Source of the DNA: Ligula intestinalis
Lineage: Eukaryota; Platyhelminthes; Cestoda; Diphyllobothriidea; Diphyllobothriidae
Length of the DNA: 64,000 nucleotides
Assembly: GCA_036362985.1 (NCBI GenBank)
Contig: JAYGXS010000004.1
Location: forward strand, 33,547,316 to 33,611,315
Reading direction: 5' to 3'
Shown: positions 23,018 through 35,700 of the stretch, piece after piece
Numbering within the stretch: position 1 is the stretch's first letter
How the letters are laid out: each line of letters begins with the position of its first letter
Notes under the pieces: generated by a model
The model's database searches: none
What the model was told of the DNA's origin: nothing
What the model saw: only the letters and a program-made list of their open reading frames with translations
Position numbers and translations under genes: made by a program

Positions 23018-23173
23018 ACAACGGGCTCAAGCCTCAATGATTAGGGCATTTCACTCTGACCAAAAAGGTTGACATTTCGAGGCTCGGGTGGGACGCCAAT
23101 TGGGTCTGGGCATGACTGGCTGACGACAGCATAAATGACTATTCCAATCCCTTTCGTCTTTGCCGGCAATATT
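23018..23173 (+). mobile_element. SINE copy S5
   Basis: Head, GACTGGCTGACGACAGC, then a deletion of the GAAA segment, then TCTTTGCCGGCAATATT. Stem I 5' arm and core are kept, but the ribozyme is broken. Confidence 0.75.
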
Positions 23174-23542
23174 ATCTAGCAATGCTTAGAGTGTTTGACT
23201 TTTTACCGACAAGGCTTGCGTATTGCTGGCTGAATATGCCTTATAGGCCAGAAATGAACTTTCAGAAACCTTTGCCTTTCTGATAACGTTCATCTGTTGG
23301 TCATAATAGCTGCCATGGGACTACTGGTTGGCCTTGAGTATGAATGCCAAATCACCGCTGGCTGAGTGTGTCTCATAGCGCGATCGATAGGCGCCCAGCC
23401 ACTATTGTTTATATATAAATTACTGGAAACTTGCGCCCCTTCAACTTGCTGGATCCGCTCTTCCTATTGCGATGTCAAGCTATATATGAAACACTCGTTG
23501 GTGAACTCATAAAGACGGGTTATAATGCAGGAAATAGTGCTA

Positions 23543-23618
23543 ACAAAAACGAATGAAAACAAGATATGTATTTGTGGCTTACTAGCCATTGGAGGCCAGA
23601 AATACCCAACCCCAGGGC
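23543..23618 (-). mobile_element. SINE copy S6, degraded
   Basis: Tail and body words (GAAAACAAGATATG, GGCTTACTAGCCATTGGAGG) are in the right order. No head. Confidence 0.45.
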
Positions 23619-23879
23619 AAAATAGTCTGGAATCTCATTCCAGACTCTTTGATAACTGAATATTTAGTCCCACGGTTTACCCCTGATCTACTGGATCCTC
23701 GTCATTGTGATCAGAAATATTCGCAATGGTTTGAAGGATGTATTGTGGGTAGTTGGACAAGTTTCTCCTCAACATGTATTGCCCCATTTACAGATATTTT
23801 TGGGAAAAACCGGGGTCTATTGCACAACTTCGTAAAATATCAACAAAGCCTGGCCAAATCATCACTGTAGGGACCAAAA

Positions 23880-26800
23880 TATAGTTTAAAGTGTTAAATT
23901 AGGCTTCTTCTTATTTTTGATCAGTTTCTTTCCGTTCCTACCCTTTCTCCTCTCCACTCCTTTCCTTTCGTTCCATGCATTCTGGCCAAAAGCACCTTTG
24001 CCTATTGGTGCATGTAACCACATGAAGAACAGTCAAGACGAACGGTAAATCGCCTGAAAACACGCTTTTCCCTGTGTCTCTCTCTCTGTATTTTTTCCAC
24101 CTCGTTACTCACTTTGCTTAATTGGATAAGTCAAGCTCCTCCTTAAGGCACCGGCCAAGGTAGAATGGTGGATGCTTGACCTGACATGAATCATGCCGTC
24201 TGTCAGTGCGAGGGCCGTGAGCAATGCACAACTGGTCTCCTCCGGCCCAAAGTTCGAAGCGCGCGCGCAGAAGAGGAGGGGACGATAAAGTGCGGCGCTG
24301 CTCATCCCGCTTCCGCATACGCCCAGGGGATCACAGGACGCTGGTTTTCCTCAAGTATTTTTTATTTCAGTGGGTGTTTAAACAGGCAGACAACTGAGTC
24401 TGGGCAGGCGGGGAAAACAGGAGGAAAACCGCATGAATCATGCGACTAAAACCGAATAGGAAACTAGGGGAGGGAGTTGTGTGGGGTACTGCGGGAATTC
24501 GTCCACTTTCGGCTGACAGAGGACAAAGGCGGTGAAGGAACAAGATATTTGCAACCGTCGGTTGACTCATCCAGACTCTAGATGCACAGTGAGCAGTCAA
24601 GCGAAAAATGGAATTTATTCCGAGTTGACTGCCTGCCTCTATTCGGGCTTCCGGACTGCGACAGCGCTCTGCTAAATGTTTACTGCAGGTCCATTTTGGC
24701 AGCAAGCAATTATTGTGTGAGTACAGAGGACCGTATGTACCAGCACTCGCGAAAATATTGCTGTGTGAAGTATGAAGAATGACAGAACAGCGTTTGGTTG
24801 AAGTATTATGGAAACCTGTTTACCCCGTACCATTTGCAGATGACCCAAGTTGACGCTTCGGACAGATGCGGCCTGTACAGAACTCATGGAAAAGGTAGTT
24901 TAAGTAGTGTAACTCATCTACCCCTAGTCCCAGTAAGTTGTCCTACGGAAACGATAGGTAAAGGGTTTTTGGGGGTGGGGAAATAGGACAGATATTAAAG
25001 AAAATTCGGAGAAGTAAGAGTAAAGTGGAAAAATCTAGTTGGATTTGTTTCCCGCGGCCGCTGGGAGAAAGTTTTTCCGCGCTGCGGACTATACAAATTT
25101 ACCTCCAGAACGGTAACTTGGATCTCAAGTATCTTGAAATAGCCAACTTCCTAACCACTGTTTCTATTTTTCAGGAATTTTAAAAACCCTGCATTTTGAT
25201 TATCGGGTTCTTTCACAATTTCTTAAACTATAACACAGATTTGGAAAATATCCAGAAATAAATCAACATAATTTCAAAATACAATAAGATAAAATGCAAA
25301 TAGCAGTAATTAAAGTATATTCCACTATCTATCCTTTAACCTCACCCAGAAAACCCCTATAACCACGTTTCCGCAGGGCAAAATGCTGGTTTTAGGGGGT
25401 ATATTAGGTGCACTAATTAAACTACTGTTGCCGAAATCATAAACGAGAACATTGCAAAGTATAGCGTCGTGCCGACCGACTGCTAGATCGCACAGGCAGC
25501 ATGTAAACAGGAAGGAAAATAATCAGGTAGGACGACAAGAGGCTACAAACTCAATTGCAATGCGGCCCTATATTGTGGTCAGACCGGACAACTCGCCTTC
25601 CCGTCGATTGACAACGATGATACGCAACGCTCTGTTTTAAATAACAATGTGCCCGGGGCATCTGTCTACATACACACTCGAACGAATCAATCAGCGAGCG
25701 GTGCATGACAGTTTTCAAGGCGAATTGGAAGAGACAATGCTCAACTCAATCCACATTACTGTTAGTTGGGACAGGCACATGGACGACCGAACACTTTAGA
25801 AGTTTCCGCATTTCCCTTATGGTTAAAGCATATTATGGAGGCCAGAGTCTAGGCCACTGGGAATGAGATTTGATGCCCCCTATGATTTTATGAGGATGAT
25901 AGGTACATTTATTGCGTATAAGATTGCATTCTTGTTTCTCCTTGTGAGCCGTCGTTACACGTTTTTTAAAAAAAGTAAACAGTACTCTTTATGCTCTCCC
26001 TTTACATTTTAATTTTTAAATGCAAATTGACCGATTAATTTGCGGAGTAGATGCTGTTTTCTATCCTCTACTTTTATTAAAGCTACAATAACTCGGTCAT
26101 CAACAAACTACGCCAGCACCATTAAGCAGGATGCAAAATCTGATATAAGTTTCGCAACTCATTCGCCAACATTGCTTCATGACATCGAAAGTTGTTTGTC
26201 CTTTGCGAACTTCCAGTGCTACGTGTTTTGCGTACTCATTTTATGCCCGAAAGTGTAACATTTTTTCCTGAAGGGATACTTTTAAAAAGTTTCATCTAGC
26301 TCTCCTCCGGGAATCGTGTTTTTCCTTTATCTAATGGGCATTTTTATAAAAATATGAGAATGTGAACTGTAAAAATTATATAAATGCAACAGCAGGTAAC
26401 CCAACCAATGTTAAGCTATTCTCCCACCCAAAAAATATCCATTACAAGTATATTCAGTTTCATTCTTCTGTAAACGAAAGTATCAATTCGAAAATCGCGC
26501 AAACTAATAAACTAATAAAATTTTCACAGAATAACATCTAGTTCAGCACTCTTTATGACCATAAATGATGGATCCCTTGGAAGCAATAAAAATAAGTTCC
26601 AATTCATGAACTTTGGACTTTGCTCTAACGCATTTCACAAAGCATTCTGACTGACTCAGAAGAAACCTCGGGTGCAAAGCTGACAAATTACGACCTACTG
26701 CTTAAATCAAATAGCAGTAACTCAACTCAAACTGTGAAGTCAATAACTGATTTTGCACGAGCAGGCATATCGAATTTGCCAAAGGCATTTACTTAACATC

Positions 26801-27690
26801 GGGAGCATGATGTTTACATTCAAAATAAACCCAATGGTCAACAAAAATGGCAGATATATTGATAAAATTGGGTATTTTAGCCCCACTATATCGGATTTAA
26901 GAGCATACTTACACTGAGACTAGTTTAATGCCTTTCTACCAAATATAAATACACTTTTCGTCAAGAAAATTATAATTCTGCTAATGGCGAATTTAATAGT
27001 GGGTTGTTGATAACAAGAACCGCATAATACAGCTGCACTGTCATCAATGAGCTTTATGGCGAAGACATACATGGACAGCCAATAGGCTGAAGAGAATTCG
27101 GCTGGGATATTTCCCCGAGGGGCAATACGGTAATGCACAATTATTGAAGAGGTACAGTCGATAGCCTTACTCATGCACTGTAAAGATGGAATTTTGAGAA
27201 ACAATAAAGCGTAACTTTGAAATGGATATTCTTGTTTATGGAATTCATCTGAGTCGCTAAAAACTGTTTACTAAAAAGTGGTTCCGTTCGAATCAGTGTA
27301 TTGAGTAAAAAATGGATAAGGTTTGGCCAAATCGAACGTTTCTTGATATTCAATAAATTTCATATGCCATTGAACGCTGTGAATAAAAACGTCTTGCTGA
27401 TGAGTATTGAACTATAAAAAGACAACAATATAAGCCGCAGACGTTCTAATTATACCTGTTCAGCGAACGGAAAATGTCGTTTTGCCTTCTTAAAAATCAG
27501 ATCAATGCAAGCATGAGAAGTATCATTGCTTAAGGCAAAAGGGTGGTGGATTCAGTTTAAAAAAGCTATTTTGCCAATCTTGTACGCTTTATGCCATACA
27601 CTTAAGCAGTGAACATGTGTGCTTGGTCTTGGTTTTACCACACACATAACCGGGACCGTACACAAGCATAGTTATGAAAACTCGCAACAT
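23880..27690. other. No recognised gene
   Basis: 24076-24088 is a CT run. 24100-24900 is GC-richer with open frames on both strands, but I recognise no domain and no second copy in the window. 25000-27690 is AT-rich and featureless to me. Confidence 0.45.
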
Positions 27691-27906
27691 GCCGTCAATT
27701 GTCTCCATCATTTCATACTCGAAAGATCCCTAATCAATTTATTTTTTATGGTTACTATGAAAAATACGAAAACGTGAAACAAAACGGGCAGAAATTTACT
27801 AGCCTTTACAAAAAAGTATGCATTTTGCCATTCTATTGTGTAATTGCACCCTTAGAACAGGACCTCAAAGTAAACAAATATACCGAAGATTCCCATTTCA
27901 TGATTG

Positions 27907-28296
27907 AAAAGTCGTATTGGCAAACAATTTCTTTCGGTCATTCATCATCAGGCCAGTACATGACATGCAAAATAAAAATGGTCAGTTCTTTGCAGCGTTT
28001 ATACAATCATCAGGTTGTGGGGAGGGAGAGGAAGGGGTTTAGTAGGTTGGTCAGTGACCTGACCTTGAGAACGTCCCCCCTTTCTTCTCTGCGCTTCGCA
28101 ACCAACGTCCTACCCGCACGGGTGCCCGCATTCAGGAGACGAGGGAAAACCCAGACACTTTATTACACTCACCCACCTACTAACAACCTTCCTCCCACCA
28201 CCGCCAACGCTGCCATAACTGACCATTTTTATTCCCCATGTCATGTACCGGCCTCATGATGAATGACCGAAAAAATTGTTTGCCAATACGACTTTT
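27907..28296. mobile_element. Foldback element (PLE-3?) with 80-base terminal inverted repeats
   Basis: 27907-27987 and 28217-28296 are reverse complements over about 80 bases, with roughly seven differences. The arms begin AAAAGTCGTATTGGCAAACA and end AATGGTCAGTT. Weaker inverted similarity continues inward (CCTACTAA, CTTCCTC words). A long plus-strand frame crosses the whole structure by chance. The arm includes CTGATGATGAATGACCGAAA, which has hammerhead-like words but no stem II. It may be a head-to-head pair of element tails, as seen for PLE-1. Confidence 0.8.
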
Positions 28297-28299
28297 TAA

Positions 28300-30020
28300 A
28301 TGTACCAAAACATGCTCCAGAATTCAAAGGAAGTGAGAGCTACCATTTACAGCGGACGCTTCATGCCTAGCTTCAGGGAAGTCAAACAACCGCTCATATG
28401 TTCCTTTTTTTGCCTGGACATAACGTTCGGAAAAGTTTAAATGCGCAGCCACTCGACGTCCAAATATTTAAGTAAAGCTCTTTTTGACATGTGAACTTGC
28501 CACAGAAAGTTCCTCAGCGGTCTTATGTATATTCGTTTGTGACCTCCGCCATAAACGCTCATGTTTCTCGATATTGAGCTGACATGTATATATGCGGCTA
28601 CAGACATGACCAAAACAGACACGTGCATGCAAAATTATGTCCGAAAACTCAAAATTTCAGTAGACACTTTTGAGCGATATCTTGTTTTGATTTTGATAAA
28701 CATGCAGAGCAGAATCCGTACTTGTAGACCACAGACTGAAAACCCTGAATATCGTAAAGTATTCACCACTATTTCAAGAACGGTCTGAATCTCGTCGTAA
28801 GTGAACACCTGAAATAATTACAAAGAACTGCAGCAAAAAATATATATTAAGATGCAGGCATTTGTGTGCTTACGATTGGCCCTGACAATTCCATTTCAGT
28901 ATACTTATCATTAAGTTGTATGACCCCATGTTAAATTGTAAATATCTAATATTTGATGGGCCAATCGGCATAATCTAGAGAAAAGCTAGTTATTATAGTC
29001 CAAGGAAACGCAAACAACGTAGAAAGTGAAGAAACAACCGACTTTCTCGTGCAATAATTTTGGAACATATACGCGATTTGTGGGCTGTTTTGTATCGGCC
29101 GTAATATATGAAGCAAATATGAAGCAAAGTTTCTCCCGAGAATTCACAAGAGGACTAATTTCAATCATAATTCTACTGACGATGCCTTACTCACTCTGTT
29201 TTCTTGCATAACGAGGCTTACTCTATATTTAATTCTGAAACTTACGCCGAAAACCCAACTTTTCGCTTTTTTGGAAGTTCTCGCTTTTCTAAAAACAAAT
29301 TTTATCTCTCAATAACGTAATATTAATTCATAAAGCACAATATGCTTTCGTTTAAGAATTATCGTTTCCTTGTTGTTTAAAAATATTTTGAGACGCAGCG
29401 TGGGCTTATTGTAGGTAATAGGAATGTTCATGCTAAGTACATGAGATTCTGTATGATTGGCAATTGACTGTGAGTTAAATGTAACTTCCAATTGAAGGAA
29501 AGACAATAAAAAGGGTGGCGACTTGATGAGAGAAGGAAGTCGAGGGTGAAAGAAACTGTAGCCTCCTTACGGCTATGTGAGCGCCAGTGAAGGACCGTAA
29601 AAAATATTACTGATTCTTTACACTGACATCTTTCTTTGACAAAAGATTTTCACCAGCATTTTTGACAAGATCAAGGTTATGCCCCACAACAGGATGGACG
29701 AAGAGACTGAAACTTGCGCGTGAATTCGTCTACGGTGAAGATAAACATGTAGTGCATATACAACACTGTCTATTCTCTCATAAAGAGGAGACGGGGTCAA
29801 CACGACCGGAGGCGGGAGCAGGCGCAGCGTGCAACTACTGGTCATGTGTGCCTATCCCGAACAAGCGAATAGTACATTATTCATTCTACTGATCATCTGT
29901 TAGTAGTCAATTTATATTAAACTTTAATGGATGGGCACATGCTGATCGTCTGGCACTAACTCGTCTTGTGCTGTATTGCTACCCACTCGCATCCGCACAG
30001 CTACTAGTTTCATCGCAAAA
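28300..30020. other. No recognised gene
   Basis: Short open frames only, apart from the family Y fragment at 29695-29860. Confidence 0.4.
29695..29860 (+). repeat. Dispersed repeat family Y, copy Y3 (partial)
   Basis: CTTGCGCGTGAATTCGT followed by GACCGGAGGCGGGAGCAGGC in the same order as Y2. The CCCCCATATG anchor is missing. Confidence 0.4.
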
Positions 30021-30024
30021 GACG

Positions 30025-30105
30025 ATTGCCGACAAAAGAAACGGAGGCTGAAATGGCTATTTAAAGCATATTAGCCATAATAAGTCAACAATACGAAATT
30101 CAATG
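30025..30105 (-). mobile_element. SINE copy S8, tail and body fragment
   Basis: GCCGACAAAAGAAACGGAGG, then AAATGGCTATTTAAAGCATA. Faces S9 head-to-head. Confidence 0.55.
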
Positions 30106-30284
30106 TGCTGCGCTATTCGAAGCGTTTACCAATGATCTGTTGATTATTCTGCCAAAAGAACTCAATGATATGCGACTGTTTGCGGAGCTGAGGAGTGACC
30201 CCAAGGCATTATGCGTCGGGTGGGATCCTGTTCCCGATCGGTAAATGCCCATCCACCATGGTGAATATACCCAGTCTAGTCCAA

Positions 30285-30450
30285 AGAGACAACCAGCTTG
30301 TGGTTCATTGGTTAGAGTGTTAGACTACAATTCAACAGCCCTCGAGTTCGAGCCTCATGTGGCGCCTTATGTGATTGATGATGGCTTATCAGTCGGAATT
30401 GGTCATTCTAGTCTCCCTTTGTCTTTTTTTGCCCCAAATATTACATGATT
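30285..30450 (+). mobile_element. SINE copy S9, near full length
   Basis: Head with GGTTCATTGGTTAGAGTGTT, B box GAGTTCGAGCC and tail TCTCCCTTTGTC. The core reads TTGATGA and GGAA, so the ribozyme is decayed. Confidence 0.75.
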
Positions 30451-30594
30451 ATCTCGTTCGACCTTGTGGATTTCAGTTGCCATACTTTTATTAACTAGCA
30501 ATGAAGCAAACTGCTTAATGACGACAGGTTTACCTCAAGTTGGTGATGATCACATAAAAAAATAAGAAAGCCAAAGATACGGTATTGATCAGGT

Positions 30595-30712
30595 CTTAGC
30601 TAGCTTACTCTACTGATGTCACACCACTTGGGGCTGGGTATGACGGGCTTATGATGGTTAATACGCTAGAAATGGCCATTCCCGTCTCCCTTTTCTTCCC
30701 TGCCCAAGACCA
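30595..30712 (+). mobile_element. SINE copy S10, head lost
   Basis: Starts at CACTTGGGGCTGGGTATGAC. Body and tail are complete. Confidence 0.75.
30642..30686 (+). ncRNA. Hammerhead motif in SINE S10 with compensated stem I
   Basis: Stem I GACGGG with CCCGTC (six pairs), where S1 has GACTGG with CCAGTC. Core CTTATGA (G5 changed to T), stem II TGGTT, AATA, CGCTA, GAAA intact, stem III ATGGCCAT perfect palindrome, cleavage position U. Position three of stem I changed on both sides and stayed paired. Confidence 0.78.
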
Positions 30713-32431
30713 CTAGCCGCTACGGCTGCTGTCAGGACCCGCAAAATGAGATACAAAGTGAGGGTGGAACGAAAAAAGCGAGTACCGTTCGCGCTCGGTG
30801 AACGTTTAGTAATGAATCATTCGTCAGGCAGACTTAACGATGACTTTTTGGGGAGCTAAATATATATGAACACTCCCACGACAATCGTTCGGACGGACTG
30901 TTTCTAATGTTCTTTTCTAGGGCTTTGCTTGGCTGGAATACAATGCAAAGCGCGGGTAGCAGGGGAACTTTAATGGCAGTTCACACTCATGGGACAATGT
31001 CATTGGGCAGTCAGTGTGCCGGGCCTCGGTCTCTGCCCCCTGGTGACACTGCGATTGCTGCAGCTTAGATTAGTTATTCGGTTACACTTGGCCATTACCT
31101 ATGAAGGCTGTGTCCTCATCCATTCCTTCGGGACACGCATATTTAGCTCCAGTTATGGTTATCGGCAAACTGCGTGTATTTTGTATAATGGACGGCCAAC
31201 AATGGACAAAAGACTTCAATTGAACGACAAGCAGTGCTTTCTCATTCTGTCGATATTAATTTTGACACAAACTGAATGCGAGCGGATTCACTGGATGTGC
31301 TATCCCATGCAACGATTAACCAAGTTAGAACCTCAGAGTTTATCTGAGTGAGGCTGCAGGATTAAGGATGTTGCAGAAGAATCCCAGGCTATTGCATTCA
31401 CGCACGGAAATCTGTTTATGAAACGGATTAATTCCGGCTGCCTCCAAAAATAGACACTTAATGCCTTCTAAAAAGGCATGAATAATTACCATTGATTTTC
31501 GAGGCCATTTTAGGGCCATAATCCTTTAAGACGGAATTAAGGAGGTCTACTCAAACACCGATATTCTGATGTGACTGAAATATCTGCGGATTGTCCAACA
31601 AAAGCAGGCGTATAGCAATCCATCGAAAGTAATCTTCTCGAATGGAAAAAATCTTTAAACATTTCGGTTTATGTTTTAATAACATAGCCTTTATGATATC
31701 CAACTTGATGGTCCTGAATCCAGACTGCCTGTCTATGATGTAAATTTATTCAACAAAAAATTAAATCCTCTAATTGTAATCTGAATTTGAAAAATAGGCA
31801 TCCAAATACAGCCAGTTCTTGATGGAATTTAATGTGTACATATCAGTCTCATTAAGTAATTCCACGCAGGTGTGGTCTGCGTTATCGGCTGAAGCGCGAA
31901 GTAACAAGTACCATAAAGCCGCTTCTTACAAGCGGATGAGTGGCAGGCGAAAGTGGAGGTCGGACAGTCTTTAAACGAACCAAACTCTTTGACTGCGGTA
32001 TGATTCGAGGCGCACGGTGAAACGGGCAAGAACAAGTAGACTCTTGGTGGGTAGAGGCTGTATAGGAAGAAATTGTCTTACTTCTTTCTTTATGTAGGGG
32101 CCACCAGCTTAAAACATCAAGGACTGAAAGGCTGACCTGGCTAATTCAACTATCCACCCCCTAACTATTCCAAAAATGTGTGACTTGGACCCAGGTTAGA
32201 CTGATCAGACTAAAAAGTGCCCGGCATACCTACATTTTTTGCTATGGATGACTTTTTTAGACGGAATGCATTTCCTGTCACAGTGAAGCAGAAGACAGTC
32301 TGCGAAATGACGCCATCAGACCCTCATTAGAGTAAGTTTTTAAGGTCTCACCCGTCTTTCAAGGGGCGAGGAATCTTTTATTAGCCATTAGTTGCTGTTG
32401 CAAACAATTTCCATATTATGCAAAAGAAAAT

Positions 32432-32618
32432 ACTCAAAAAACAAGGGAGATAAGGATGAAAATTTCCGGCATATTAGCCATCAGCAGCCAGCCTTAGCCA
32501 TCGCCAGGTGTTGCAAACTCTGAGGATCAATCCTGCAATCTACTGGTTAGAAGCCCAACGCTGTAATTATTGAATTATAGGCTTGATGTCTTGTCGATGT
32601 TGATCGGGAATATAAACA
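32432..32618 (-). mobile_element. SINE copy S11
   Basis: Full length, from tail CTCAAAAAACAAGGGAGA to lead GATCGGGAATATAAAC. GAAA is kept, but the core reads CTGCTGA, so it is inactive. Confidence 0.75.
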
Positions 32619-32785
32619 AAGGTAGATTGGTGTTTGCTGCTCGATTACGGAACCCATTATGCCTTGAGACCCACTCTCGTGACCCGCCAGCGGCCACACA
32701 CCGGTTAATACAACAGCTAGAAGATAAGAGCTAATCCGCCAGAAATAGTCATCCCGGTCTCTATTGTCTTTGCCTATAAGATGAG
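32619..32785 (+). mobile_element. Spacer plus SINE tail S12, inverted partner of S11
   Basis: A spacer (AGGTAGATTGGTGTTTGC, then ATGCCTTGAGACCCACTC) resembles the one after S1. It runs into a plus-strand SINE tail (CCAGAAATAGTCATCCCGGT). Confidence 0.55.
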
Positions 32786-32789
32786 CCAT

Positions 32790-35700
32790 CGTTCAGCTGC
32801 TGATAGGGCTAGTGCGGCAAGCGTCAAACTCTAAAACGTCCGAAAACCGTTCTAAGACTCAACACACATATGTGTTCTGTAAAGGAGACACTTTCCTTTC
32901 CTAACCTCTCCATAAACTAAGGTTTTAACTCCCCAGGGACGAGCGTAGGCGAACTTGGGGCTGTACTATACGCATGCATAGTTCATGAACGTTTGACACT
33001 GGCTTCTTTATCAGTCCTTGAGGAAAAGGACTCCCAGCAAACCGTCTCAGTCCTGTATGTATTAGGACGATCAAGGACAGGTAGATTTCGCCATTTTCCC
33101 AGTGAGTAGGAAATTAGCACCACACAGCCAACTTGGGCAAAAAGGCACGGCCATTACTTTGCTGTTTAGTACAACGCATCAGAGGGGTATTGACATTTGT
33201 CTATCAAACACCCTTCCGTAGGGCAAAATCCATCAGTTGTGGAATTCACAAGTGTTCTTTATGACCAAAGTGATTCGTTGGGAAGGACACAAAAATTGCC
33301 CTACCACAAAGATGTGAACATATCTAAGAAATCGGTTGGACTACTTAATTGGGGCTAAGATTGGAGCGTTTTCTATTACCTAAAGCCATTGCATATAGGA
33401 CAGAAAAATTCTGCAAACAACTGCGATGCGGCGATTAGATTATCAATGTACTTACTCTATAGCAACGGATGCTTGGGCACATGTTATATGGTGTTATCTG
33501 ATTACCCGGAGGGGACTAGTACTTGGTATAAAGCCAGAATTTACGTCATATACTCCAGAGAGCACTTGCGCAGGTATACTTAGAATAAATAATTTCTAAC
33601 CTCTTATTAAATAAACGAGTCGACTTGGTTGCAAGTCATTGCTTACAGGGATAACGGACATAATCTCAAGCTAGTGTTTACAATCGAGAGGGTTAACCAC
33701 TGAAATACGGTCTTAATAATTACCGCAAATTCACAAAAGACGGAAGGCAAAAGAGATGTGGGTCGCGCGGTAAATATGCTAGAATAATGCAGTGCGTAGG
33801 TGAAGGGACTGTGGGCTTTACTATGAATGCTTGCCCATAAGGAATGCCATACGTTGGAAAGGTATGGTGACACCTTTAGGTCTACCCGCTACCGTCTTCG
33901 GTCTTATTGATTCTGTCTTGACACCTGACTAAGGTGACCGAAAGAGTAGAGGGAGAGAGAGCGAGAGAGCGAGAGTGCTGCACAAGTATGCCATCACCTT
34001 AACGTAAATAACGCGCGAGCCACCGTCACATGTTGTAGGGTACATGATAGACATTCGCCGAAATCGCAACCCGATCTGTCGAAAAGGAATACCTACTAGC
34101 TGATAGAACTTTGCTCAGCAAGGGTTTGATAAGTTTATTGCTTGCGACCAACTTTTCGTAGTAAGCCCTGCCCAGAAAGTATATTTGAACAGCATAGGCG
34201 GGAACCTGAAAGATCACTCACCACTGGAATTTATCCTTTCAAACATCGCCCCAACAACCTCTATTTTACGCTCGGCTTTGCTGAAAAATGTGTGACCAAG
34301 GCTCGCTAAAAATCCATACGCTTGGATCTTAGAAAAATTTGTTGAATATAGAAATGCGTAATCTCTGCAGTACGGCTATCTTGAAGCTGAATTGCACGGG
34401 GTGACTGTTTCCATGTCCCAGCTTTTATCAGTATCCCTAAACATCATAATCACAAACTTCAAACCTGACCACACAAATAAGGCGCAAGGCAACCCGACAT
34501 TATTTATTACTGTTTCCCAGCTTTGACCCTAACCGTAACCTTCAAAATCTTCACCATAGTAATAAGTCTGAATGCCCTTGAATTTCGCACAGGGCTAATA
34601 GTAATACAAGCATTCATATTCCTGTGACCAAAAGGATAAACAGCCTAAACGAGCTTGTCTGTTTTCTTTTTGCTATTCACTTTCGTAGGTGAACGAGCAC
34701 TAATATAATATAAGGGGCTGAATTGCTCTGCAAAGTTCCAGATCTGCCGAATAATCAGAACTTACCATGTGGTCATACATAAGCTATCCGTCTTCCAGCA
34801 CACCACCATAAGTCTATCAGTCGTACCTCCTTTCACGAGATAAAACCTCTGATTTATGTAGACAAAATTTATCTCTAGTTGGTCTTTTTTGGTAAATTTT
34901 ATTCTTAAAGCCTCGCTCAAAGCCGCGTTTATAACCAGGGGTTTTATAGGTTAACGATGAACTAATACAAATTCAATTTTGGCAAACTACAAGACACGAT
35001 CTGATTTTGTACTGTACGGTATGGAAGTCGAAAGTAAATGTTTTTCGTAGGCCTTGCTCATTCATGCGTATAAATTAGACCCAGCGATTTTTAAAGATGT
35101 TAAGAATGAGCTAATATCACGGGGACTAATTTTACTTTCATGCAATCGCTTGCTACTCGAAATATGCAACAGCTTATTAATTAGCGAAATGGAAATAACA
35201 TATAACTAACAGAAGTCAATGAATTAATACTGGAAATAACGTCATAAATAAGGACCTCTTGGGATTTCCCAACAAACAGTGCAGCAGCGAATTCTTTATG
35301 CTGCTTCTGCACACTGATAAAGTATAAAAATACCCTACTAACAATGTTTAAGTAGACAGTAAAAATAACTATTCGCCGTTTGCATTATATCTATGACCAT
35401 GCAATGTTAAGCCTCTTGCGTGATCAGAAAATTAAAGCTTGCGTTATAATCAGTAATTGAAAATTCTTGAAGAGCAAATATGTCTTAGTTTAATTTATTG
35501 AATGGATGTACAGGAACGTTTGACAGGATATCTGCCATGCTGCTTGTAATTTCCCGTGACGGCATGCAGGGAAACAAAATACGAAGTTGATAAGATATCT
35601 CAAAATTTTCCAATTCCAGATAAGGACTATGCTAACAAATTCACAATTAAAACTAGCAATCAGGGTTGTTTAAGGCAATTATGTTTCCATCGGACAATTT

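Noticed and set aside
27930..27965. Hammerhead in the foldback arm (CTGATGATGAATGACCGAAA)
   Set aside because: Only nine unpaired bases separate CTGATGA from GAAA, and no stem III or UH site follows. Kept only as a remark.
27699..28259. 186-codon open frame on the plus strand, the longest in the window
   Set aside because: It runs across both arms and the centre of the foldback element and has no domain; the inverted repeat explains the sequence.
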